Assembly: GCF_900996225.1 (NCBI RefSeq)
Contig: NZ_CAAJGL010000033.1
Location: 1-64,000, forward strand
Origin: Paraburkholderia sp. BCC1884
GTDB lineage: Bacteria > Pseudomonadota > Gammaproteobacteria > Burkholderiales > Burkholderiaceae
DNA: 64,000 nt
Reading direction: 5' to 3'
Within the stretch, counting starts at the first letter, position 1. Each line of letters begins with the position of its first letter. Made by a program: the position numbers and the translations under genes. Below, piece by piece: positions 46,377 through 54,530 of this stretch. Below the pieces are notes generated by a model that was not told where the DNA came from, searched no databases, and saw only the letters and a list, made by a program, of their open reading frames with translations.

Positions 46377-47134
46377 TGCGATGCCTCCGCGGTTTTCGGC
46401 GTACCTGGCCGATGGAGTCGCGGGCTCGACAGCAGCACGCCGATCGCGACGCCCGCGAACACGGCGCCGAGCAGGCCGAGCTTGTACGGCCATGCCTGCC
46501 AGAAGAAGGCCAGGGCGCCGGCGGTCACGGCGGCAGCCAGAAAGCGCAGCGCGACCAGTTGCGGCACGACGATGGCGATGAAGGTGGCGACCATCGCGAA
46601 ATCGAGGCCGAGCGATTGCAGGCCGGGGAAAGCCGCGCCGAACAGCAGACCGGCGACGGTCCAGAGTTGCCAGTTCAGATACATCGCCAAGCCCGCGCCG
46701 AAGAAATAGTGCGGGCCGACCGTGCCAGGTTCGCGATGACGGTAGTGCTCCCAGGCGACTGCGAAGACTTCGTCGGTGAGTAGCGCGCCGAGCGCCCAGC
46801 GCCAGCGTGCCGACAGATGCGCGACGTGTGGCGCGAGGGTCGCGCTATACAGCACGTGACGCAGATTGACGACGAGGGTGGTCGCCCAGACCACGGCGAA
46901 ACTCGCATGTCCGGCGATCAGGCCGAGCGCGATGAACTGTGCTGAACCGGCGAATACGACTAACGACATCAACTGGCCATGCCATAGATGCAGCGGGCCG
47001 GACGCGACGAGCGTGCCGAAAATGACGCCGAATGGCACCGCGCCGACCATCATCGGGATGATGTCGCGGGCGCCGGCGGTGAATTCTTTAAAGTGGCCGG
47101 AGCTAGTGGGCTGGCCGGATAGGGTTTGGGTCAA
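46373..47134 (-). CDS. azlC: AzlC family branched-chain amino acid transporter
   Basis: The 253-residue protein has the AzlC core: DIIPMMVGAVPFGVIFGTLVA, VFAGSAQFIALGLI and VVNLRHVLYSATLAPHV, with several membrane spans. I place the start at TTG 47134 because AAGGAGG lies at ideal spacing. The open frame continues upstream through the heptanucleotide repeat, which reads as Pro/Ser/Ala-Phe repeats and is unlikely to be translated. The divergent-side neighbour is an AraC regulator on the same strand, which may control azlCD. Confidence 0.9.
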   Translation of the reverse strand: MTQTLSGQPTSSGHFKEFTAGARDIIPMMVGAVPFGVIFGTLVASGPLHLWHGQLMSLVVFAGSAQFIALGLIAGHASFAVVWATTLVVNLRHVLYSATLAPHVAHLSARWRWALGALLTDEVFAVAWEHYRHREPGTVGPHYFFGAGLAMYLNWQLWTVAGLLFGAAFPGLQSLGLDFAMVATFIAIVVPQLVALRFLAAAVTAGALAFFWQAWPYKLGLLGAVFAGVAIGVLLSSPRLHRPGTPKTAEASQ

Positions 47135-47196
47135 TCTTGCCTCCTTGGTTCGGGGAGCATAGCGGGGGCGGGTGCGGGAGGCTTGTACGTTCTTGC

Positions 47197-47301
47197 GGCG
47201 GAGGGCGGAGGGCGGAGGGTGGAAAGTGGAAAGTGGAAAGTGGAATGCGGAAGGCGGAAGGCGGAAGGCGGAAGGCGGAGAGCGGAGAGTGGCGAGTGGA
47301 A
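47197..47301. repeat. 15-unit heptanucleotide tandem repeat
   Basis: Fifteen consecutive 7-base units run without interruption: GGCGGAG, then GGTGGAA/AGTGGAA, then TGCGGAA/GGCGGAA, ending AGCGGAG, AGTGGCG and AGTGGAA. The plus strand is almost purine-only with G/A blocks. The array lies in the leader of azlC, between it and the AraC-type gene. Neighbouring units are the most alike, as expected for slippage growth. Confidence 0.95.
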
Positions 47302-47401
47302 GACGCTGGCCCGTAGCCACCGGCCGCGAGCCGTGGCACGGTGATCCCGGAGCGGCAACCGCACACCATGTAGCCGAGCCCGCGCGAAACGCCCCGCGGC
47401 C

Positions 47402-48232
47402 TCAGATCCCTTGCCAGCGGCCAGGCGGCACGCCAAACATGCGCCGGAAGTGTCGCGTGAAATGGCTCTGATCCGTGAAGCCGCTGGCGGCGGCCACATC
47501 GGTTACTGAGGTGCCGGCTCGCAACGGCCCGAGCGAGCGTTGCAGGCGCACCTGGTTGCGCCATGCGTGGGGCGGCAAGCCGGTTGTCTGGGTGAAAAGC
47601 CGCGCCGCGTGGAATGCCGAGAGTCCCGCCGTCTGGGCCACGTCGGCGAGCGTGACGGGCTCGACGAGATCCGCGGTCAGGCGCTCTTTCATGATGGCCA
47701 CGCGGACGTCGTCCGTGGCGAAACGGGGCGCTTCGGTCTGAGCTTGCGAATAACGGACGAGCAGGGTGGACAGCGCATCGAGCATGGCGGCTTCGGCGGC
47801 AAGCACGTCGTCACCCGCTTCGAGCAGACGATGCGCGCGTGCCAGACGCACGGCGAGATCGGGATCGCGGATCACGCCCGGCGCGAACCACGGCAAATCC
47901 TGCGGTTTGCCAGCGATCTCGCTCGCCAGTTCGTGGATGAAATCGACCGGCGCGTACATCACGCGATAACGCCAGCCTGCCTCGACCGCCTTCGAGCCGG
48001 TATGCAGCTCACCGGGATTGATGATCGGCACGCCACCGGCTTCGGCGACGTAGTCGGCCCCGCGATATCGATAACCCTCCGCCCCCGCGACGATCACCGG
48101 AATCGTGTACGCGTCGTGCCAATGCGGGGTGAACTCGTGGTCGTGATATTCGGCCGTGAGCAGATCCGCGCCGGGCAAAAGCGGCGTGCGCCAATAACGG
48201 GCGGAGTTCTGAAAACGATGGACGGCGGTCAT
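47402..48232 (-). CDS. AraC family transcriptional regulator
   Basis: The 276-residue protein has an N-terminal cupin-like AraC ligand domain (about 10-130: HDHEFTPHWHDAYTIPVI, GGVPIINPGELHTG) and a C-terminal double HTH (about 175-275: VTLADVAQTAGLSAFHAARLF and SVTDVAAASGFTDQSHFTRHFRRMFG). It lies directly upstream of azlC on the same strand. A role in azlCD control is likely but inferred from position. Confidence 0.9.
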   Translation of the reverse strand: MTAVHRFQNSARYWRTPLLPGADLLTAEYHDHEFTPHWHDAYTIPVIVAGAEGYRYRGADYVAEAGGVPIINPGELHTGSKAVEAGWRYRVMYAPVDFIHELASEIAGKPQDLPWFAPGVIRDPDLAVRLARAHRLLEAGDDVLAAEAAMLDALSTLLVRYSQAQTEAPRFATDDVRVAIMKERLTADLVEPVTLADVAQTAGLSAFHAARLFTQTTGLPPHAWRNQVRLQRSLGPLRAGTSVTDVAAASGFTDQSHFTRHFRRMFGVPPGRWQGI

Positions 48233-48334
48233 GACGAAGGTCCGGCAGGGTCGATCAGTGTAGCGCGTTGTGCTTGCCGCGACTGCATGGACCGGCCGCT
48301 GAGACGGGTGCGTTTTACCGTAAAGAGCGGGTGT

Positions 48335-48811
48335 TCATTTCACCGGGATCTTGGTGCCGGCCGGCATCGGCACGGCGCTCACGCTATTTTTCGCGCTGCC
48401 GCTGACCACCCGGTCGCTGTAGGTCAGATACACCAGCGTGTTGCGCTTCGCGTCGACCACCCGCACCACATGAAGCGACTTGAAGATGAGCGACATGCTC
48501 ACGGAGAACACATCGGCTTGCTGTTTAACCGGACCCGTGAAATGAATCTCGCCGACCTGGCGGCAGGCGATCGACGCCTCGGTCGGATCTTCCGCGATGC
48601 CGAGCGTGCCCTTGACACCGCCGGTACGCGCGCGCGAGACATAACAGGTGACGCCCTGAACCTGCGGGTCGTCGTAGGCCTCGACCACCACGCGATCCGA
48701 ACCGGTGATGCGGAAGTTGGTATTGACGCTGCCGACTTCTTCGCTGTGCGCCGACGGCAGCAGCAGGGCGGAGGCAACGACGAGTGCGATGCGCGATGAA
48801 GTGGATTTCAT
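48335..48811 (-). CDS. creA: CreA family exported protein
   Basis: The 158-residue product has a signal peptide (MKSTSSRIALV to SAHSE, about 22), followed by the CreA domain: VGSVNTNFRITGSDRVVVEAYDDPQVQGVTCYVSRA, IACRQVG and VFSVSMSLIFKSLHVVRVVD. CreA's role is not established. No cre two-component genes are adjacent. The start at 48811 has no Shine-Dalgarno sequence, but it puts the signal peptide at the very N-terminus. Confidence 0.9.
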   Translation of the reverse strand: MKSTSSRIALVVASALLLPSAHSEEVGSVNTNFRITGSDRVVVEAYDDPQVQGVTCYVSRARTGGVKGTLGIAEDPTEASIACRQVGEIHFTGPVKQQADVFSVSMSLIFKSLHVVRVVDAKRNTLVYLTYSDRVVSGSAKNSVSAVPMPAGTKIPVK

Positions 48812-48971
48812 GGGAGGGCCGAAAATAAGCGTCTGGGTTGGGCGCGCGACACGCGCCGGGCAACCGCCATCGTATAACGGCGTGCGCATGAGAGGGCCGA
48901 CACGGGATCGTCGCACTCGACATGTAAAACGCTGTGCGTGGGTTGGGCGGAGCTAAACCAGCGCCGCAAAA

Positions 48972-49001
48972 ACAAAAAGGCCCGCACGAATGCAGGCCTT
49001 T
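48972..49001 (-). terminator. Terminator downstream of tRNA-Asn (left copy)
   Basis: On the minus strand AAAGGCCTGCA and TGCGGGCCTTT form a stem with one mismatch and a short loop. TTTGTTT follows. It lies 10 bases beyond the tRNA 3' end. Confidence 0.75.
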
Positions 49002-49010
49002 CAAATTTTT

Positions 49011-49086
49011 TGGCTCCTCGACCTGGGCTCGAACCAGGGACCTACGGATTAACAGTCCGGCGCTCTACCAACTGAGCTATCGAGGA
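49011..49086 (-). tRNA. tRNA-Asn (anticodon GTT), left copy
   Basis: The minus strand gives a 76-base cloverleaf. The acceptor stem starts TCCTCGA, the D arm has AGCTCAGTTGGTAGAGC, the anticodon loop CTGTTAA carries anticodon GTT, the T arm has GGTTCGAGCC, and an encoded CCA ends it. It is identical to the copy at 49149-49224. Confidence 0.97.
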
Positions 49087-49110
49087 ACAGCAGTACAACT
49101 TGATCTACAT

Positions 49111-49140
49111 AAAAAAGCCCGTCATGGTTAACGGGCTTTT
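49111..49140 (-). terminator. Terminator between the two tRNA-Asn copies
   Basis: On the minus strand AAAAGCCCGT and ACGGGCTTTT pair around an 8-base loop, and TTTTATG follows. It lies 9 bases past the right tRNA copy and so stops its transcript before the left copy unless there is read-through. Confidence 0.85.
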
Positions 49141-49148
49141 GCAATTCT

Positions 49149-49224
49149 TGGCTCCTCGACCTGGGCTCGAACCAGGGACCTACGGATTAACAGTCCGGCG
49201 CTCTACCAACTGAGCTATCGAGGA
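49149..49224 (-). tRNA. tRNA-Asn (anticodon GTT), right copy
   Basis: The 76-base sequence equals the left copy base for base, with anticodon GTT and encoded CCA. A consensus promoter lies just upstream (49253-49281), so this is the directly transcribed copy. Confidence 0.97.
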
Positions 49225-49252
49225 ACAGAACAACAAACAGCAGAGAAGCGAA

Positions 49253-49281
49253 ATTGTAGAAGCAGCTTAAGCCCCTGTCAA
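49253..49281 (-). promoter_or_regulatory. Consensus promoter for tRNA-Asn
   Basis: On the minus strand TTGACA (49276-49281), exactly 17 bases, and TACAAT (49253-49258) form a near-consensus sigma-70 promoter. It lies 29 bases upstream of the mature tRNA 5' end. Confidence 0.88.
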
Positions 49282-49341
49282 TACCCTGTTCATCTCGTTT
49301 TCATTCGAATGAAGCGGGGCATCTGACAGGCGCCGCGACGC

Positions 49342-49665
49342 TCAGCGTACGAGCAGGTCGAGCTTTTCCTTGATGTCCTTGAACTCGTCGGCTTCCGGCA
49401 GCGGCGCCTTCGTCTTGGTGATGCTCGGCCAGGCTTTCGCCAGATCGGCATTCAGCTCGATGAAGTTTTGCTGGTCGCCCGGCACGTCTTCTTCGGCATA
49501 AATGGCATTTACCGGGCACTCGGCCACGCACACAGCGCAGTCGATGCATTCATCGGGGTCGATCGCGAGGAAGTTGGGACCTTCGCGAAAGCAGTCCACC
49601 GGGCACACATCGACACAGTCGGTATAGCGGCACTTGATGCAGCTTTCGGTCACAACGTGAGTCAT
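49342..49665 (-). CDS. fdxA: Seven-iron ferredoxin FdxA
   Basis: The 107-residue ferredoxin has [17 protein letters not shown] at the N-terminus and [12 protein letters not shown] in the second half, the Cys spacing of the [3Fe-4S][4Fe-4S] 7Fe type. A C-terminal extension (75-107) is typical of FdxA. It carries electrons for low-potential reactions in the cytoplasm. CAGGAGC precedes the ATG. It is divergent from pncB. Confidence 0.96.
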   Translation of the reverse strand: MTHVVTESCIKCRYTDCVDVCPVDCFREGPNFLAIDPDECIDCAVCVAECPVNAIYAEEDVPGDQQNFIELNADLAKAWPSITKTKAPLPEADEFKDIKEKLDLLVR

Positions 49666-49969
49666 TCAGGCAGCTCCTGCATGCAGAATCAGGGGAGGCG
49701 AAAACGCCAAAAGCGCTATTGTAACGTAACGTCAAGAGGCGTATGAAGCATCGCGCAACGGCTTTTATATGTTTTCGTGATTAGTTTATAAGGTCGGCCG
49801 GCAGGGCTTTCGTCAGGCCGTGCGGTAGGGGCGCCCGGCGGCACGCTGAAGCAGGACGCATTCGGGTAACATGCATCAAGCTGACGCGCACGGGGCGCGC
49901 CATGCATATGGGTGAGTCGGGCCTTTCGTGTCAGGCCTTCCGTTTTACTGCAGTCCAGTTCGCACCATC
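49666..49969. other. Divergent intergenic region fdxA-pncB
   Basis: This 304-base spacer holds no gene I can support. It contains an AT-rich stretch (about 49760-49800, TTTATATGTTTTCG and TTTATAAGG) with -10-like hexamers, and TACAAT on the minus strand at 49718-49723, which may serve fdxA. No clear -35 partner is seen for either. Confidence 0.5.
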
Positions 49970-51166
49970 ATGATTATTACTTCGCTGCTCGACACCGATC
50001 TGTACAAGTTCACGATGATGCAAGTGGTGTTGCATCACTTTCCCGCAGCGAACGTGGAATATCGCTTCCGCTGCCGGACGCCCAATGTGGATCTCGTGCC
50101 TTATATCGCCGAGATTCGCGACGAAGTGCGCAAGCTCTGCGATCTGCGCTTCACCGACGAGGAACTCGACTACCTGCGTCGCATGCGCTTCATCAAGGGC
50201 GACTTCATCGAATTTCTCGCGCTGTTCCATCTGAACGAGAAATACATATCGATTGAACCGTCGCCGAAGGGCAATGGCGAAATCGACATCGAGATCAAAG
50301 GACCGTGGTTGCACACGATCCTGTTCGAGATCCCGATGCTCGCGATCGTCAACGAGGTCTATTTCCGCAATACCCAGCAAACGCCCGACTACAGCGAAGG
50401 GCGCGGCCGGCTCGTGGAAAAGATCCAGTTGCTGGGCGCGCGCCCCGAATTCGCCGACTGCAAGATCGCCGACTACGGCACCCGCCGCCGCTTCTCGAAG
50501 CAATGGCACGAAGAGGTGATCCTCACGCTCAAAGACGGCCTTGGCGAGCAGTTCGCCGGCACCAGCAACGTCTTCTACGCGATGAAGCACAGCCTCACCC
50601 CGCTCGGCACGATGGCGCACGAATACCTGCAGGCTTGCCAGGCACTCGGCCCGCGACTGCGCGACTCGCAGATCTACGGCTTCGAAATGTGGGCCAAGGA
50701 ATATCGCGGCGACCTCGGCATCGCGCTCTCCGATGTGTACGGCATGGAAGCTTTCCTGCGCGACTTCGACATGTACTTCTGCAAGCTCTTCGACGGTGCG
50801 CGTCACGATTCTGGCGATCCGTTCGACTGGGGCGAGCGCCTGCTCAAGCACTACGAGGCGAACCGCTGCGATCCGCGCACCAAGATTCTCGTGTTCTCCG
50901 ACGCGCTCGACATTCCGAAAGTGCTCCAGCTGTACGAACGTTTTCGCGGCCGCTGCAAACTGGCGTTCGGCGTGGGCACCAACCTGACCAACGACCTCGG
51001 TTACAACCCGCTGCAGATCGTGATCAAGATGGTTCGCTGCAACGGTCAGCCGGTGGCCAAGCTGTCGGATTCGCCGGGCAAGAACATGTGCGAGGACAAG
51101 GCTTATCTCGCGTATCTGCGCCAGGTATTCGGCATTACACAGCCCGAGGAAGCGCCAGCGAAGTAG
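49970..51166 (+). CDS. pncB: Nicotinate phosphoribosyltransferase
   Basis: The 398-residue enzyme matches Pnc[38 protein letters not shown] with the catalytic-region Arg/His, [22 protein letters not shown] and [12 protein letters not shown]. It makes nicotinate mononucleotide from nicotinate in the Preiss-Handler NAD route. I start at the ATG at 49970 rather than 49928; the extra 14 residues lack conserved character. No strong ribosome-binding site is visible. Confidence 0.96.
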   Translation: MIITSLLDTDLYKFTMMQVVLHHFPAANVEYRFRCRTPNVDLVPYIAEIRDEVRKLCDLRFTDEELDYLRRMRFIKGDFIEFLALFHLNEKYISIEPSPKGNGEIDIEIKGPWLHTILFEIPMLAIVNEVYFRNTQQTPDYSEGRGRLVEKIQLLGARPEFADCKIADYGTRRRFSKQWHEEVILTLKDGLGEQFAGTSNVFYAMKHSLTPLGTMAHEYLQACQALGPRLRDSQIYGFEMWAKEYRGDLGIALSDVYGMEAFLRDFDMYFCKLFDGARHDSGDPFDWGERLLKHYEANRCDPRTKILVFSDALDIPKVLQLYERFRGRCKLAFGVGTNLTNDLGYNPLQIVIKMVRCNGQPVAKLSDSPGKNMCEDKAYLAYLRQVFGITQPEEAPAK

Positions 51167-51314
51167 GGCAGTTCGTTCATCGGGCTTGAGTCGATTCAAG
51201 TTTGCCCGTCTGCCCGACGCGCGGCAATAGGCCGTTCGGCCAGGGTGTTCGCGCACAGGGCGGCCGGTATAATCCTCGTCACTTCGCACGGCTTTCGACA
51301 CGAGGATTTCCCAT

Positions 51315-51977
51315 ATGGACACATCGATTGCTCGCCGCAATATCCTGGCTCGCATCCGCGCAGCGCAAGGGCGCGAGCCCGAGCCGTCTGCAGCCGAACG
51401 CGAGGCGGCCGCAGATTATGTGGCGCGCCATCCTGCTGGTCCGCGCCCGGAGATGCCGGCGGACCTGACCGCGCGCTTCATCGAAGAAGCGCAGAAAATG
51501 TCGACCACCGTCGAGACGGTCCAGTCGCTGAGTGAGGTGCCTTCAGAGGCGCATCGTTATCTCACACAACACGCATTGCCGTTGCAGGCGATTGCATGGC
51601 AAACCCTGCAGGATCTGCGTTGGACCGAAGCAGGCCTCTCCGTTGAATTTCGCAAGCCGCTCGACGGCGACGTAGTCGGCCTGACGGGCTGTTTCTGCGC
51701 GACCGCCGAGACCGGCACGCTCGTGCTGCTGTCGGGACCGGAAACGTACGCGTCGGCGGGGCTGCTGCCGGAAACGCATATCGCGATCGTGCCGGCTTCG
51801 CGCATCGTCTCGGGTCATGAAGAAGCATTCGCGCTGATTCGCAGTGAACGCGGCGAGCTGCCGCGCGCGGTTAACTTCGTTTCCGGACCGTCGCGTACCG
51901 GCGACATCGAACAGACCATCGTGCTGGGCGCGCATGGACCTTATCGGGTGCATGTGATCGTCGTGCAAGGTGCGTGA
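51315..51977 (+). CDS. LutC/YkgG family (LUD domain) protein
   Basis: The 220-residue protein has a LUD domain: TGCFCATAETGTLVLLSGPE and FVSGPSRTGDIEQTIVLGAHGP are signatures of LutC. LutABC oxidise L-lactate through iron-sulphur proteins; here neither lutA nor lutB is adjacent, so the protein stands alone or works with genes elsewhere. TATAAT at 51268-51273 is a good -10 element for a separate promoter. Confidence 0.88.
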   Translation: MDTSIARRNILARIRAAQGREPEPSAAEREAAADYVARHPAGPRPEMPADLTARFIEEAQKMSTTVETVQSLSEVPSEAHRYLTQHALPLQAIAWQTLQDLRWTEAGLSVEFRKPLDGDVVGLTGCFCATAETGTLVLLSGPETYASAGLLPETHIAIVPASRIVSGHEEAFALIRSERGELPRAVNFVSGPSRTGDIEQTIVLGAHGPYRVHVIVVQGA

Positions 51978-52051
51978 GCTTGTGTGAGCCGCGGTCGCGG
52001 TTACCTCTCAGGGCGCGTTTCGCCGCCCGCCATAACAAGGATCGCAGAACT

Positions 52052-53482
52052 ATGAAAGGACGTGTCGTGTGGACCGGCATGGCGCTCGCCGCCGCATTGA
52101 CATTGGCCGGCTGGCCGCAACTGGCGTCCGCCGCCACGCTCGACGGCGCGACGCTATCCGCGCTGTGGTGCCTGCCGTTCGCCGGTGTACTGCTTTCGAT
52201 CGCCGCGTTTCCGCTGATCGCGCCGGCTTTCTGGCATCACCACTTCGGCAAGATTGCAGCCGCCTGGGCGTGTGTTTTCCTCGTGCCGTTTGCGCTCAGC
52301 TTCGGAACGGGCGTGGCCTTCGGCACGCTCGTGCACGCGCTGCTCGAAGAATACATTCCCTTCATCGTGTTGCTGACGGCGCTCTATACCGTGGCCGGCG
52401 GCATTTGCGTGCGCGGCAACCTGCATGGCACGCCGCGTTTGAACACGGCGATCCTCGCGCTCGGCACCTTGCTCGCGAGTTTCATGGGCACGACGGGCGC
52501 GGCCATGCTGCTGATCCGTCCGTTGCTGCGCGCCAACGACAACCGCAAGCACGTGGTGCATGTGGTCGTGTTCTTCATCTTTCTGGTGGCGAACGCCGGG
52601 GGCTCGCTGTCGCCGTTGGGCGACCCGCCGCTCTTTCTCGGTTTCCTGCAGGGCGTGGGCTTTTTCTGGACGACCACGCATCTCGCGTGGCCGATGCTGT
52701 TCGTCTGCGGCGTGCTGCTGGCCGGTTTCTATGCGCTCGACTCGTTTTACTTTCAACGGCGTGAGGAAACGCGTTCGGACTTTCTCGATCCGACGCCTGA
52801 CTCCGCACCGTTCGGCATCGACGGCAAGGTCAATTTTCTGCTTCTGCTCGTGGTCATCGCGCTGGTGCTGATGAGCGGCCTGTGGAAACCACAAGTGTCG
52901 TTCGACGTGTTCGGCACGCACGTCGCCCTGCAGAACGCGGTGCGCGACGTTGCGCTGATCGGCGTGACCTTGCTCTCGCTGGCGTTGACGCCGCGCGCGG
53001 CGCGGGCGGGCAACGACTTCAACTGGGCGCCGATCGAAGAGGTCGCCAAGCTGTTCGCCGGGATCTTCATCACGATCGCGCCGGTCATCACGATTCTGCG
53101 TGCCGGGCAGGCGGGTGCGTTCGCCGGCATCGTCCATCTGGTCAACGATTCGGCGGGCCAGCCGCACGACATCATGTATTTCTGGGCAACGGGCTTGCTA
53201 TCGTCGTTTCTCGACAACGCGCCGACCTACCTCGTGTTTTTCAATCTGGCCGGCGGCGACGCGCAGACCCTGATGACCACGGGCGCGACCACGCTCGCTG
53301 CGATCTCCGCCGGCGCCGTGTTCATGGGCGCGAACACGTATATCGGCAATGCGCCGAACTTCATGGTGAAGGCGATCGCGGAATCACGCGGCGTTCGCAT
53401 GCCGAGCTTTTTCGCCTACATGGCCTGGTCCGGCGCGGTGTTGTTGCCGCTGTTCCTCGTGACCGGCTGGCTCTTTTTCTGA
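52052..53482 (+). CDS. Sodium:proton antiporter family membrane protein
   Basis: The 476-residue protein has an N-terminal signal-like segment ending ASAATLD (about 28). About eleven to twelve hydrophobic spans follow, with NAGGSLSPLGDPPLFLGFL and SSFLDNAPTYLVFFNLAGGD, a pair seen in NhaD/arsenite-type ion transporters. It probably exchanges Na+ for H+; the exact ion is not set by sequence. I start at the ATG at 52052 (AACAAGGA upstream). The frame continues upstream to 51974, overlapping lutC. Confidence 0.87.
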   Translation: MKGRVVWTGMALAAALTLAGWPQLASAATLDGATLSALWCLPFAGVLLSIAAFPLIAPAFWHHHFGKIAAAWACVFLVPFALSFGTGVAFGTLVHALLEEYIPFIVLLTALYTVAGGICVRGNLHGTPRLNTAILALGTLLASFMGTTGAAMLLIRPLLRANDNRKHVVHVVVFFIFLVANAGGSLSPLGDPPLFLGFLQGVGFFWTTTHLAWPMLFVCGVLLAGFYALDSFYFQRREETRSDFLDPTPDSAPFGIDGKVNFLLLLVVIALVLMSGLWKPQVSFDVFGTHVALQNAVRDVALIGVTLLSLALTPRAARAGNDFNWAPIEEVAKLFAGIFITIAPVITILRAGQAGAFAGIVHLVNDSAGQPHDIMYFWATGLLSSFLDNAPTYLVFFNLAGGDAQTLMTTGATTLAAISAGAVFMGANTYIGNAPNFMVKAIAESRGVRMPSFFAYMAWSGAVLLPLFLVTGWLFF

Positions 53483-53540
53483 CGCCGATTTTTTTGAGCG
53501 CCGAGGCAATCGAACTCGACGCGCTATACGGAGAATTGCA

Positions 53541-54530
53541 ATGCAGAAGATCCTCGTCGCCCGTCCGATCTTTCCCGATGTGATCGAACGGCTCAAACAA
53601 TATTTCGACGTCGACTGGAATCAGGGCGACGTATTGCCGGCTGACGAACTCACCCGTCGCATCGCGGACAAGGACGGTGCGCTGACCGCGGGCGATCCGA
53701 TCGGCGCGGCTGTGCTCGCCGCCGCGCCGCGTCTGCGTGTGGTGTCGAATATGGCGGTGGGCTACAACAACTTCGACATGGCCGCGTTCAACGCGTCGAA
53801 CGTGCTCGGCACCAACACGCCGGACGTGCTCAACGAATCGACCGCGGACTTCGGCTGGGCGCTGATGATGGCTGCGGCGCGTCGCATCGCCGAATCCGAG
53901 CACTGGCTGCGTGCGGGCCAATGGCAGAAGTGGACTTATGACGGCTTTCTCGGCAGCGATCTGCACGGCTCGACGCTCGGCGTGATCGGCATGGGGCGGA
54001 TCGGTCAGGCGCTCGCGCGTCGCGCGAAGGGCTTCAATATGCAGGTGATCTATCACAACCGGTCGCGCGTCGCGCCGGAGATCGAGGCCGACCTGAATGC
54101 GCAGTACGTGTCGAAGCAGGATCTGTTGCGGCGCGCCGACCATGTCGTGCTCGTACTGCCGTACACGAAGGAAAATCATCACACGATCGGCGCGGCCGAA
54201 CTCGCCATGATGAAGCCGACCGCCACGTTGACCAACATCGCGCGCGGCGGCATCGTCGACGACGCGGCGCTCGTCGAAGCACTGCGTTCGAAGACAATCG
54301 CGGCAGCCGGCCTCGACGTGTTCGAAGGCGAGCCCGATCTGAATCCCGATCTGTTGAGCGTGCCGAATATCGTGCTGACGCCGCACATTGCCAGCGCGAC
54401 CGAAGCGACGCGACGCGCCATGGCGAATCTCGCCGCCGACAATCTGATCGCCGCGCTCGGCGAAGGTCCGCGCGCGGGACAGCCGCCGAATCCGATCAAC
54501 CCCGAGGTCATCGGCAAGGCGCGTTCATGA
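53541..54530 (+). CDS. D-isomer 2-hydroxyacid dehydrogenase (GhrB-like)
   Basis: The 329-residue enzyme has the NAD(P)-binding motif GVIGMGRIGQALARR and the catalytic trio: Arg in NIARGGIVDD, Glu in DVFEGEP and His in LTPHIASAT. It belongs to the GhrB/2-ketogluconate reductase branch, which reduces glyoxylate, hydroxypyruvate or 2-ketogluconate. GGAG precedes the ATG. Its stop overlaps the rmuC start (ATGA). Confidence 0.92.
   Translation: MQKILVARPIFPDVIERLKQYFDVDWNQGDVLPADELTRRIADKDGALTAGDPIGAAVLAAAPRLRVVSNMAVGYNNFDMAAFNASNVLGTNTPDVLNESTADFGWALMMAAARRIAESEHWLRAGQWQKWTYDGFLGSDLHGSTLGVIGMGRIGQALARRAKGFNMQVIYHNRSRVAPEIEADLNAQYVSKQDLLRRADHVVLVLPYTKENHHTIGAAELAMMKPTATLTNIARGGIVDDAALVEALRSKTIAAAGLDVFEGEPDLNPDLLSVPNIVLTPHIASATEATRRAMANLAADNLIAALGEGPRAGQPPNPINPEVIGKARS

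Noticed and set aside
47197..47301. Heptanucleotide array considered as CRISPR
   Set aside because: The units are contiguous 7-mers with no spacers, and no cas genes are in the window.
49931..51355. 474-codon minus-strand frame opposite pncB
   Set aside because: Shadow of pncB caused by GC3 bias; its start region overlaps the lutC promoter and nothing in it resembles a known protein.
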